Assembly: GCF_017939615.1 (NCBI RefSeq)
Contig: NZ_JAGKSR010000001.1
Location: 124,001-188,000 of the forward strand
Length of the DNA stretch: 64,000 nt
Reading direction: 5' to 3'
Source of the DNA: Microbacterium sp. BLY
GTDB taxonomy: Bacteria > Actinomycetota > Actinomycetes > Actinomycetales > Microbacteriaceae
Positions 43,080 to 50,600 of this stretch are shown here, one piece after another. The notes beneath the pieces are model-generated. The model made no database searches and had not been told where the DNA came from. It worked only from the letters and a program-made list of their open reading frames with translations. The stretch's first letter is position 1. Every line of letters starts with the position of its first letter. The position numbers and the translations under genes were made by a program.

Positions 43080-44588
43080 ATGGCCCCGACCGATCCGCCC
43101 ACCCTGTCCGCGCTGCTGCGGCGCCGCGATCTCGACCTCCGTCTCGTGTCCGCCGCGGCCGACCTCCCCGAGGGCGCGCTGGCGCGGCCCCTCCGCTGGG
43201 TGCACAGCTCCGACCTGGCAGACCCGACACCGTTCCTCGCGGAGGACCTCGTCCTTCTCACCACCGGCACCCAGTTCGACGACCCGGAGGACATCGCGCC
43301 CTACGTCGTACGCCTCGCCGAGCGCGGCGTGCTGGGCCTCGGATTCGGCACCGACGTGCATCGCTCCGGCACTCCGGACGAGCTCATCGCGGCCTGCGCG
43401 GACCAGGGCATCCCCCTGTTCGAGGTGCCATACCGCACGCCGTTCATCGCGGTCGCCCGCGCGCACTCCGAGGCGATCGCGGCGCAGGCCTACGCCCGGC
43501 GCACCTGGGCGCTGGACACGCAGCGCGCCCTGGCCCTCGCCGCGCTCCGCCCGCGCGGACTCGAAGCGATCATCACCGAGCTCGGCCGCCGGCTCGGAGC
43601 CTGGGCGGGCATGTTCGACGCGGCGGGTGATCTCCTCATCGGGCATCCGAAGGACGCGATCCCCTCCGGCGTCCGCGACGAGCTCGGCGGTCGGGTGCGC
43701 GAGATCCTCGACCGCGGGCTCGAAGCGGGCCAATCGCTCACGATCGACGCGCACACCTTCATGCTGTTCACGGTGGGCAGGGGCGGTCACCTCCGGGGCG
43801 TGATCGCCGTCGCCGCCGAGGCCCTCGACCAGGAGGCCAGGGCCGTCGTGACGTCGGTGATCGCGATGGCCGGCCTCGCACGCGAGCAGAGCGAGCAGCT
43901 CGCGCGCGGTCGTCGGCGGCTGCACACCCAGCTGCTGCGGTCGCTGCTCGGCGACGACCCCGGCATCGCCCGGCGGGTGCTCGGCAGCCTCCCCTCCGCG
44001 CCGGTCGTGGTGGCCGTGACCGGCGACGCCCCGGCGGAACCGCTGCTGGACTGGTGGGAGCGCCGCCGCGCGGAGCACGGTACCGCCGCGTTCCTCGCGG
44101 ATTCCGAGGACGGCGTGGTCCTCTGCGTCTCCGCCGTCGACGAGGGACTCCTGGACGACGTCGCCGCTCGCTTCGGCGCCCGCATCGGCGTGTCCGACCC
44201 GGAAGGGTACGACGCCTTCTCCCGCGCGCACGGACAGGCCATCGCCGCGCTGCGCCAGCCCGGCGCGAGCGGAGCGGTCCGCTATGCCGACACCGTCGGC
44301 TCCAGCCTCCTCACGGCCCTCGCGACCGACGAGGCGCGGCTCGTCGCGGAGTCACGCCTCGCTCCCCTGCGGGAGCACGACGCCACGCACGGCACGGCTC
44401 TGGAACATGCCCTGCGCACCTGGCTCGATCACGACGCGCGGGCCGAGCAGGCCGCCGCGACGCTGGGCATCCACCGCCATACCCTGCGCTCCCGGGTCGC
44501 CCAGGCCGGCGCCCTCCTGGGTGCCGATCTGACGACGTTCCCCGCCCGCGCCGAGGTGTGGGCTCTCCTGCAGACCGCCCGCGACTGA
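43080..44588 (+). CDS. PucR family transcriptional regulator of GABA/putrescine catabolism
   Basis: A 502-residue regulator. The N-terminal PucR domain (about 8-125) begins TLSALLRRRDLDLRLVSAAA and contains WVHSSDLADPTPFL. A middle GGDEF-like region follows, and the C-terminal helix-turn-helix ends with TLGIHRHTLRSRVAQAGALL near 462-481. Similar proteins activate amine, purine or GABA utilisation genes. It is divergent from gabT with paired direct repeats in between, and its ATG at 43080 uses GGAG of the second repeat as ribosome-binding site. The inducer is likely GABA or succinic semialdehyde, by context only. Confidence 0.88.
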   Translation: MAPTDPPTLSALLRRRDLDLRLVSAAADLPEGALARPLRWVHSSDLADPTPFLAEDLVLLTTGTQFDDPEDIAPYVVRLAERGVLGLGFGTDVHRSGTPDELIAACADQGIPLFEVPYRTPFIAVARAHSEAIAAQAYARRTWALDTQRALALAALRPRGLEAIITELGRRLGAWAGMFDAAGDLLIGHPKDAIPSGVRDELGGRVREILDRGLEAGQSLTIDAHTFMLFTVGRGGHLRGVIAVAAEALDQEARAVVTSVIAMAGLAREQSEQLARGRRRLHTQLLRSLLGDDPGIARRVLGSLPSAPVVVAVTGDAPAEPLLDWWERRRAEHGTAAFLADSEDGVVLCVSAVDEGLLDDVAARFGARIGVSDPEGYDAFSRAHGQAIAALRQPGASGAVRYADTVGSSLLTALATDEARLVAESRLAPLREHDATHGTALEHALRTWLDHDARAEQAAATLGIHRHTLRSRVAQAGALLGADLTTFPARAEVWALLQTARD

Positions 44589-44628
44589 CCCGCCCCCTCC
44601 GTCCCCCCTTTCCCGGGGACACCTTCAC

Positions 44629-44930
44629 GACCCCGCGACACCCACACGACACATCAGTCCGCCGACTCGTGCATCCGGATCAGAGTCGTGCAGCCGGAAC
44701 CAGGTCGTCTCGGTGGGACACCTGCACGGCCCCGCGACACCCCACGACACATCAGTCCGCCGACTCGTGCATCCGGACCGGAGTCGTGCACCCGGAACCG
44801 GGTCGTCTCGGTGGAACACCCGCACGACCCCGCGACACCTGCACGACACATCGGCCCGCGGGCGCGTGCATCCGGTTCAGAGTCGTGCAGCCGAAACCCG
44901 GAATCGGAACCGGGGCCGTGCAGCCGGGAC
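44629..44930. repeat. Tandem repeat of about 99 bp, three units
   Basis: Units begin at the ccccgcgacac motif at 44631, 44730 and 44828 (periods 99 and 98). Each contains cacgacacatc, a cgtgcatccgg core and agtcgtgcagccgg or a variant; the third unit is diverged. No gene is seen in 44589-44972. Each unit also carries short CGTGCA-type words that recur at 51788-51876. Confidence 0.8.
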
Positions 44931-44944
44931 CGGGGTCGTGCAGC

Positions 44945-44968
44945 CGGAGTCGGAGTCGGAGTCGGAGT
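44945..44968. repeat. Hexamer repeat (cggagt) x4
   Basis: Four perfect copies of cggagt end the repeat block just before the stop of the riboflavin kinase gene. Confidence 0.85.
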
Positions 44969-44972
44969 GGGC

Positions 44973-45362
44973 TCAGCGGGTGAGGAGTCGGCGGGAAGCC
45001 GCGACGTCCGCGGCGGTCCGGGCGATGAGCTCCTCGACCCCGTCGAAGCGCAGAGTCGGCCGCAGCAGGGCGACGAGCTCGACCGACAGGCGCCGCCCGT
45101 AGAGATCGAGGTCGACGTCGTGCAGATGGGCCTCGAGGCGCCGCGGCCGGTCGCCGCAGAAGGTCGGGTTGACGCCCACACTGACGGTCGCCTCCCACCG
45201 GCGGGCGTCGCCGGGCAGGCGTGCCCACGCCGCGTAGATCCCGTCGTCGGGCAGCAGCCGCTCGGGCAGTGCGAGGTTCGCGGTCGGAAAGCCGAGAAGC
45301 CGCCCGCGCCCGTCGCCGGGGACGACCAGGCCGGAGAGCACCGGACGCGCCGGTGCGCTCAC
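44973..45362 (-). CDS. rcaA: Stand-alone riboflavin kinase
   Basis: A 129-residue flavokinase domain. It has the N-terminal GDGRGRLLGFPTANL near 17-31, where a Gly-rich loop and PTAN bind ATP and Mg2+, VGVNPTF near 62, and the catalytic-site segment EAHLHDVDLDLYGRRLSVEL near 77-96. Usual bacterial RibF is a two-domain kinase/FAD synthetase of about 310 residues; only the kinase half is here. It matches RcaA of the Microbacterium riboflavin-catabolism cluster, which makes FMN for the lyase. The GTG start overlaps the flavin reductase stop (GTGA). Confidence 0.87.
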   Translation of the reverse strand: MSAPARPVLSGLVVPGDGRGRLLGFPTANLALPERLLPDDGIYAAWARLPGDARRWEATVSVGVNPTFCGDRPRRLEAHLHDVDLDLYGRRLSVELVALLRPTLRFDGVEELIARTAADVAASRRLLTR

Positions 45363-45868
45363 GCGTCTCCGACCGGCGAGATGGCGCGGTACCGGCTCTG
45401 GTGGAACACGAGCGGCTCGACGTCGTCGAAGAGCGTCACATCCTGGATCTCGTAGAGCGCGATCTCATGATCGCCGCCGTCGAACGTCCCGTGCAGGCGG
45501 CAGGTGAGCCAGAGCGCGGCGTCGTCGATCAGCACGGCCCCGCCGTCCGTCCGCCGCCAGGCGTGCCCGCCGAACCGGTCCCCTTCGCGGGCGGACAGCG
45601 AGCGGCTGAGTGGTTCGTGATGCGCGGCGAGGACGCTCATGCCCAGCTCGGGGACGGCGCGCAGCACCGGCCACGTCTTCGAGGTGCGAGCGGCGCTGAC
45701 GGCGACGAGTGCGGGCTCCAGCGAGATCGAGGTGAAGGAGTTAACCGCCATCCCGACCGCGCGATCGTCGACGTGCGCGGCGAGCGCGACCACACCGGTC
45801 GGATAGACGGAGAAGGCGCGACGGAGGGCGCGGTCCCGCGGCAGGGTGTCGGTCACGGCAGTGGTCAT
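45359..45868 (-). CDS. rcaB: NAD(P)H:FMN reductase component
   Basis: A 169-residue flavin-reductase-like split-barrel protein, with the RRAFSVYPTGVVALAA start near 16-31, MAVNSFTSISLEPALVAV near 40-57, and WLTCRLHGTFDGGDHEIALY near 121-140. Short-chain flavin reductases reduce free FMN with NADH and pass it to a partner monooxygenase. The gene order next to the flavokinase and PadR gene matches rcaB of the riboflavin-catabolism cluster. The ATG at 45868 follows AAAGGACTTCGTG. A PadR-type palindrome lies 17 bp upstream of the start. Confidence 0.87.
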   Translation of the reverse strand: MTTAVTDTLPRDRALRRAFSVYPTGVVALAAHVDDRAVGMAVNSFTSISLEPALVAVSAARTSKTWPVLRAVPELGMSVLAAHHEPLSRSLSAREGDRFGGHAWRRTDGGAVLIDDAALWLTCRLHGTFDGGDHEIALYEIQDVTLFDDVEPLVFHQSRYRAISPVGDA

Positions 45869-45884
45869 CACGAAGTCCTTTCGT

Positions 45885-45900
45885 TAGTCAACTTTGACTA
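45885..45900. promoter_or_regulatory. PadR-type operator, site 1 (TAGTCAA-CT-TTGACTA)
   Basis: A perfect 7+7 inverted repeat between the divergent flavin reductase and padR genes. The same arms occur at 51753-51768 in front of the ABC transporter operon. The surrounding sequence is AT-rich and should contain both promoters. Confidence 0.75.
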
Positions 45901-45962
45901 GTTCGAATCATATGCATTTTTGACCATGCAAACAACAGGTTCCGCCGCGGCCAGCCGTTAGC

Positions 45963-46574
45963 ATGAAGCGCATGTCGACCACCCGCCTCGTCGTCCTCGG
46001 TGCCGTGAAGCAGTTCCAGCCGGTACACGGCTACTTCCTCCGCCGGGAGCTCATGACCTGGCACGTCGACGAGTGGGCGCACATCCAGCCCGGCTCCATC
46101 TACAACGCGCTGCGCGCCCTGGAGGTCGACGGCTACATCGCCGAGAGCGGCACCGAGACCGAGGGCAAGCGCCCGGCGCGAACCACCTACCGGATCACCC
46201 CGGCCGGTGAGGTCGAGCTGCAGCGCATGCTGCGAGAGAACCTCTGGAACGTCGCGGCGTTCGACACCCAGGCGATCATGACCGTGGCCTCGTTCATGTT
46301 CGTCCTCAGCCGGCAGGAGGTCATCGCCGGCCTGGAGCACCGCCTCATCAAGAGCGACGCCATCATCACGCAGAACGGCTTCGACGTGCAGGACACGCTG
46401 CGCTCGGAGACGACGCCCGAGTACGTCCGCGAGATCTTCGACCTGTCCACCGCCCGCCTCACCGCGGAGAAGGAGTGGCTCATGGCCCTCCTCGAACGGC
46501 TGCGCGCCGGGGCGTACACGTTCGCCGGCGAGACGGCGGAGACCCCGGCCGCGGAGGACGCCCCCGCGCACTGA
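45963..46574 (+). CDS. PadR family transcriptional regulator of riboflavin catabolism
   Basis: A 203-residue PadR protein (vir-like subtype with a long C-terminal coiled region). The winged helix shows GYFLRRELMTWHVDEWAHI near 23-41 and GSIYNALRALEVDGYI near 45-60, ending with TTYRITPAGEVEL. PadR repressors release DNA when small phenolic or flavin-like ligands bind. It sits between the flavin reductase and ribokinase genes in the position where the riboflavin-catabolism cluster has its regulator, and its probable site occurs at both outward promoters. The start may be ATG at 45963 or at 45972. Confidence 0.87.
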   Translation: MKRMSTTRLVVLGAVKQFQPVHGYFLRRELMTWHVDEWAHIQPGSIYNALRALEVDGYIAESGTETEGKRPARTTYRITPAGEVELQRMLRENLWNVAAFDTQAIMTVASFMFVLSRQEVIAGLEHRLIKSDAIITQNGFDVQDTLRSETTPEYVREIFDLSTARLTAEKEWLMALLERLRAGAYTFAGETAETPAAEDAPAH

Positions 46575-46594
46575 CCCCGCGGCGCGCAGCCGCC

Positions 46595-47479
46595 TCAGCG
46601 GCCCGCCACCAGCGCGTCCACCGCCGCGACCGAGAGCGCCGGGGTGGTCGCTCCCCGGTGCCGGGCGACGATCGCGCCCGCCGCACACGCGCGGACGAGC
46701 GCCGGGGCGATGTCCCACCCCTGCGCGAGACTCGCCGCGAGGGCGCCGCAGAAGGCATCCCCGGCCCCCGTCGTGTCGACGGCGTCGATCCGGAAGGCGG
46801 CCACGTGCTGTCCCGCCCGCCCGGCTCGATGCAGCGTGACCCCCGCGGCCCCTTCGGTGAGGACGACCGTGCCCGCCCCGGCACCGAGGAGACGGTCGAT
46901 GCCGCCGAGCTCCGCGCACTCGGTCTCGTTCACGACCAGCACGTCCACATCGGGCAGGAGGTCGACGGCGCGCATCTGGGCCGGTGCGGCGTTGAGGATC
47001 GTGAGCGCTCCGGAGCGGCGGGCGGCGCGGAGGGCCGCCGCCACCGCACCGAAGGGCACCTCGAGCTGCGCAAGCACCACGGCGGCGCCGGCGGTCCCGG
47101 CCACGGCATCCTCCGGCGTGAGCTCGGTGTTCGCGCCCGCCGCCACGAGGATGCTGTTGTCGCCATCATCGAACGCCAGCACGTGCGCGACTCCGGTGGG
47201 CGCAGCCGCGGAGCGACGGAGCGCGGCGTCCACGCCCGCCTTCGCCAGCGCCGCCTCCAGCACCGATCCCGCCTCATCCTGTCCCACGACGCCGACGAAC
47301 CGCGTCGAGGCTCCCGTGCGCGCCGCCGCGACGGCCTGGTTGAGGCCCTTGCCACCCGGGAAGCGTCCTCCGGCGCGACCGAGCAGGGTCTCCCCCACGC
47401 GGGGAGGACGCGCGACCTCGACCACCAGGTCGAGGTTCGCGCTCCCCACGACGGCGACGCCGGCGAGGGCGTCAGACAC
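46595..47479 (-). CDS. rcaD: Ribokinase (PfkB family)
   Basis: A 294-residue sugar kinase. The N-terminal sugar-site motif is VGSANLDLVV near 11-20, then GGRFPGGKGLNQAVAAAR near 37-54, and the C-terminal PfkB signature DTTGAGDAFCGALAASLAQG near 238-257 holds the catalytic Asp. In the riboflavin-catabolism pathway it phosphorylates the ribose released by riboflavin lyase to ribose 5-phosphate for the pentose phosphate pathway. The GTG start overlaps the lyase stop by 8 bp. It is convergent with padR. It matches rcaD by position. Confidence 0.87.
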   Translation of the reverse strand: MSDALAGVAVVGSANLDLVVEVARPPRVGETLLGRAGGRFPGGKGLNQAVAAARTGASTRFVGVVGQDEAGSVLEAALAKAGVDAALRRSAAAPTGVAHVLAFDDGDNSILVAAGANTELTPEDAVAGTAGAAVVLAQLEVPFGAVAAALRAARRSGALTILNAAPAQMRAVDLLPDVDVLVVNETECAELGGIDRLLGAGAGTVVLTEGAAGVTLHRAGRAGQHVAAFRIDAVDTTGAGDAFCGALAASLAQGWDIAPALVRACAAGAIVARHRGATTPALSVAAVDALVAGR

Positions 47480-48851
47480 GCGCCATCGTCCGCCGGAACG
47501 ACGAGCCGATGTGCGAGTCGGCGAGCGCGGGCGTCGGGGTGCCCATCAGCCGTTCCCGCAGCGACTGCGGCTCGGCGGCGGGGTCGGCGATCGCCCCGCG
47601 CTCCTTGAGGATCGGCAGCACGTGCTCGATGAAGTCGGCGGTCGACGCCGGCGGGATCACCGGGGCGAAGAGGAAGCCGTCGAGGTCGGCGCCGTCGGCG
47701 AGCTCCATCATCCGGTCGGCCACCTGTTCCGGCGTGCCCACGATCGGACGGGCGCCCACGCCGTGCGCGTGCCAGTCGCCCAGCACGTCGCCCACCGTCT
47801 TGTCGGCGAACCGGGCGACCTGCGTCTGGGACAGCTCGGTGCGGAGCTCCGACATCGGCGTGCTCGGGTCGTACGACGACAGGTCGAGACCGGTGAACCA
47901 GGCGTAGGACGCCACGGTGACCTCGGGGTTCTGCGCGTCGGCGACCTCCGCGTAGGTGCGGCGCGCCTCTTCCTCGGTGCTGCCGACGACCGCGGCGAAC
48001 GCCGACATGATCTTCACCTCGTGGGCAGCGCGGCCGTTCTTCACCGCCTCCTCGCGGATCGCCGAGGAGTGCGCACGGAGCTGCTCGACCGAGCCGCTGC
48101 CGACGAAGATCGCCTCGCCGTGCTTGCCGCCGAACTCGCGACCGGCGGGCGATGCCCCGGCCTGGAACAGCACCGGCGTGCCCTGCGGCGAGCGCTGGGT
48201 GTTGCCGTAGCCGTGGGACCGGAAGTAGGGGCCGTCATGGGCGATGCGGTGCACCTTGGCGGGGTCGGCGAAGCGACCGGACTTGTCCCGCTCCAGCGCC
48301 CCTTCCTCCCACGCCTCCTCCCACAGCTTGTAGACGACCTGCATGAAGTCGTCCGCCATGAGGTAGCGCTCGTCGTGCCCGACCATCGGCACGCCGAACC
48401 CCTGCACCGCGGTGTCGGCGGTGCCGGTGGTGACGACGTTCCAGCCGATGCGCCCTCCGGACAGGATGTCGAGCGTGGCCATCCGCCGGGCGAACGAGTA
48501 CGGCGGCTCGAGCAGCGTCGACCCGGTGGCGACCAGACCCAGGCGGGTGGTCTCCGGGATGAGGGCGGCGAGGATGATCGCCGGGTCGAGGCGCGGCAGA
48601 TCCAGGCCCTCGACCGAGCAGACGTCCGGACGCTCACCGGCGACGTCGGCCCACCCCCAGGCGTCGGCGAGGAAGAGGAAGTCGAAGCCCGCGTCCTCGA
48701 CCAGGCGGGCGGTGTCGCGCCAGTAGTCGAGCTTGTCGAACAGGTAGCGCCGGTTGTCGGGGTGGCGCCAGGTCGCGGTGCCGGAGTCGTTCGCCTGCGC
48801 GTTCTCGAAGAGTCCGAGCCGCAGGGTCTTCACGGGGTGCTGAGCGGTCAT
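47472..48851 (-). CDS. rcaE: Riboflavin lyase, FMN-dependent luciferase-like monooxygenase family
   Basis: A 459-residue LLM-class flavin-dependent enzyme of the NtaA/SnaA/DszA group, with GLFENAQANDSGTATWRHPD near 13-32, FDFLFLADAWG near 56 and SGGRIGWNVVTTGTADTAVQ near 136-155. Members use reduced FMN from a separate reductase. In Microbacterium maritypicum an enzyme of this family (RcaE) splits riboflavin to lumichrome and ribose. The neighbouring flavokinase, FMN reductase and ribokinase are exactly the accessory enzymes needed, so this assignment is strong. Cleavage of another N-glycosidic or sulfur substrate cannot be ruled out. The ATG at 48851 follows CCCAGGAAGGCACC. Confidence 0.83.
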   Translation of the reverse strand: MTAQHPVKTLRLGLFENAQANDSGTATWRHPDNRRYLFDKLDYWRDTARLVEDAGFDFLFLADAWGWADVAGERPDVCSVEGLDLPRLDPAIILAALIPETTRLGLVATGSTLLEPPYSFARRMATLDILSGGRIGWNVVTTGTADTAVQGFGVPMVGHDERYLMADDFMQVVYKLWEEAWEEGALERDKSGRFADPAKVHRIAHDGPYFRSHGYGNTQRSPQGTPVLFQAGASPAGREFGGKHGEAIFVGSGSVEQLRAHSSAIREEAVKNGRAAHEVKIMSAFAAVVGSTEEEARRTYAEVADAQNPEVTVASYAWFTGLDLSSYDPSTPMSELRTELSQTQVARFADKTVGDVLGDWHAHGVGARPIVGTPEQVADRMMELADGADLDGFLFAPVIPPASTADFIEHVLPILKERGAIADPAAEPQSLRERLMGTPTPALADSHIGSSFRRTMARV

Positions 48852-48916
48852 GGCGGGTGCCTTCCTGGGAGTTGGGGGATGGTGTCGTTTCGGAGTTTCC
48901 GGGCACGCCGGGGGAA

Positions 48917-48945
48917 CCCGGGGGCGCAGGGGTCGCGCCCCCGGG
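48917..48945 (-). terminator. Hairpin between the ABC permease and lyase genes
   Basis: A perfect 11-bp stem CCCGGGGGCGC / GCGCCCCCGGG (48917-48927 with 48935-48945) lies in the 110-bp gap inside the operon. It has no U-run, so attenuation or mRNA processing is more likely than full termination. Confidence 0.5.
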
Positions 48946-48961
48946 ACCGGGGGTCGTGCGG

Positions 48962-49810
48962 TCAGCCCTTCGCGGTGACCTCGCCGTCGCTCCACCACAG
49001 GACGCGCCGGCGCACGACCGCGAGAAGCACGATGAGGAGCACCCCGAGCAGGCAGAGCAGGGCGATGCTCGCCCAGGTGACGGGGAGGTTCGCCTGGGCG
49101 GCCGACGTGGTGACGAGCGAGCCGAGGCCGGCCTGCTGGCCTGCCGCGACGAACTCGGCCACGGCCGCGCCGACCACGGCGAGCGGCAGCGCGATCCGCA
49201 GACCGGCGAACACGTACGGCATGCTGCCGGGGAACCGCAGCTCGCGGAAGGTCTCCCACCGCGAGGCGTGCAGTGTCGTGAACACGTCGAGCGCCTTCTG
49301 ATCGACGTCGCGAAGACCGGCCAGCGAGTTCACGAGCATCGGGAAGAACACGACGAGCCCCGTGACGATGAACTTCGGCACCATGCCGAACCCGAAGGCG
49401 ACGACGAGCGCCGGGGCGATCGCGACGATCGGGGTCACCATCACGATGATGACCAGCGGCATGACGGCCCGCTCGATGATCTGGAACTCCGCCATCACCA
49501 CCGCCAGCAGGAAGCCCGCGAGGATGCCGGCGGAGGCCCCGACGACGACCTCGAGCAGCGTCACGAGGAAGTTGGACCAGTACATGCCCGCATCCTCTAC
49601 GAGGCTGGCGCCGATGGCCTCCAGGGTCGGGAGGACGTATGGGTTCGTCCACGCCACGATCTGCCAGAGCAGCGCCGCGATCATGAACGTGATCAGGGTC
49701 GGCACCCAGGAGCCCCAGCGGAGCCAGCCGGGGACGCCGCGGCGGGGCTGCCCCTTCAGGCGGGCGGTGGCGAGGGTGGCGGTGGTGTCTCTCATCGTCA
49801 GCTCAGACAT
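48962..49810 (-). CDS. ABC transporter permease (SsuC/ThiX type), probable riboflavin import
   Basis: A 282-residue permease with about six hydrophobic segments. The contact loop is TLHASRWETFRELRFPGSMP near 188-207 and the family pattern GLRIALPLAVVGAAVAEFVA near 212-231. This permease type accompanies NMT1/THI5 binding proteins that carry pyrimidines, taurine, or riboflavin (RibXY systems). It lies between the ATPase and the riboflavin lyase gene, which makes riboflavin a likely cargo. The ATG at 49810 overlaps the ATPase stop; a second ATG at 49795 is possible. Confidence 0.87.
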   Translation of the reverse strand: MSELTMRDTTATLATARLKGQPRRGVPGWLRWGSWVPTLITFMIAALLWQIVAWTNPYVLPTLEAIGASLVEDAGMYWSNFLVTLLEVVVGASAGILAGFLLAVVMAEFQIIERAVMPLVIIVMVTPIVAIAPALVVAFGFGMVPKFIVTGLVVFFPMLVNSLAGLRDVDQKALDVFTTLHASRWETFRELRFPGSMPYVFAGLRIALPLAVVGAAVAEFVAAGQQAGLGSLVTTSAAQANLPVTWASIALLCLLGVLLIVLLAVVRRRVLWWSDGEVTAKG

Positions 49811-50600
49811 GGGCCTTCTCCGTCTGCGCGCGCAGCGCACCGCGCACGACTGCCTCCAGGTCGCGGAACTCGTCCGTCGCGTACGCCTCCTCGGTGCGGG
49901 GACGCGGGAGGTTCACGTCGATCACCTCGGCGATGCGGCCCGGGTGGGCTGCCATGACCACGATCCGGTCGGAGAGCATGATCGCCTCCGGCACCGAGTG
50001 GGTGACGAACATCACGGCCTTGCGGTTCGACTGCCAGAAGTCCAGCAGGGCGATGCGCTGCAGGTCGCGGTTCATCTCGTCGAGGGCGGAGAACGGCTCA
50101 TCCATCAGCATGATCGCCGGATCGAACACGAAGGCCCTGGCGATCGCGGCGCGCTGCTGCATGCCGCCGGAGAGCTGCCCCGGATACTTCCGCATCGCGT
50201 GGCCGAGGCCGAACGTCGCCAGCAGCTCGGCCGGGTCGCGGAGCGCGCGGTCGCCGTTGGCCCCGCGGTTGATCCGCACGGGCAGCTCCACGTTCTCGCG
50301 CACCGTCTTCCACGGCAGCAGCGCCGGGGACTGCGGGACGAGACCGATCTTCTTGTCGCGGGACGCCGCCGTGACGCTCTCGCCGTCGATCGTGACGGTG
50401 CCGGTGTCGGCGTCGAGGAGGCCGGCGACGACCTTGAGCAGCGTGGACTTGCCACAGCCGCTCGGTCCGATCACCGAGACGAACTCGCCCCGGCCGATCG
50501 TGAGGCTCACGTCGTCGAGCACGGTCACCTGGGCGCCATCGACGCCGAACGACTTCGTGACGTTGCGGACCTCGACGCCCGCGCCGTGTGTCGCGGTCAT
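49803..50600 (-). CDS. ABC transporter ATP-binding protein (SsuB type), probable riboflavin import
   Basis: A 265-residue importer ATPase. Walker A is GPSGCGKST near 44-52, the Q-loop VPQSPALLPWKTVREN near 91, the signature LSGGMQQRAAIARAF near 142, and Walker B IMLMDEPFSALDE near 164-176, ending with the switch His in VTHSVPEA. It is the SsuB/TauB type that pairs with NMT1/THI5 binding proteins. The ATG at 50600 overlaps the binding-protein stop by 1 bp. The cargo is inferred from the following riboflavin-catabolism genes. Confidence 0.9.
   Translation of the reverse strand: MTATHGAGVEVRNVTKSFGVDGAQVTVLDDVSLTIGRGEFVSVIGPSGCGKSTLLKVVAGLLDADTGTVTIDGESVTAASRDKKIGLVPQSPALLPWKTVRENVELPVRINRGANGDRALRDPAELLATFGLGHAMRKYPGQLSGGMQQRAAIARAFVFDPAIMLMDEPFSALDEMNRDLQRIALLDFWQSNRKAVMFVTHSVPEAIMLSDRIVVMAAHPGRIAEVIDVNLPRPRTEEAYATDEFRDLEAVVRGALRAQTEKAHV

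Noticed and set aside
44629..44930. CRISPR array
   Set aside because: Units are about 99 bp, contiguous and without unique spacers, and no cas genes are present.
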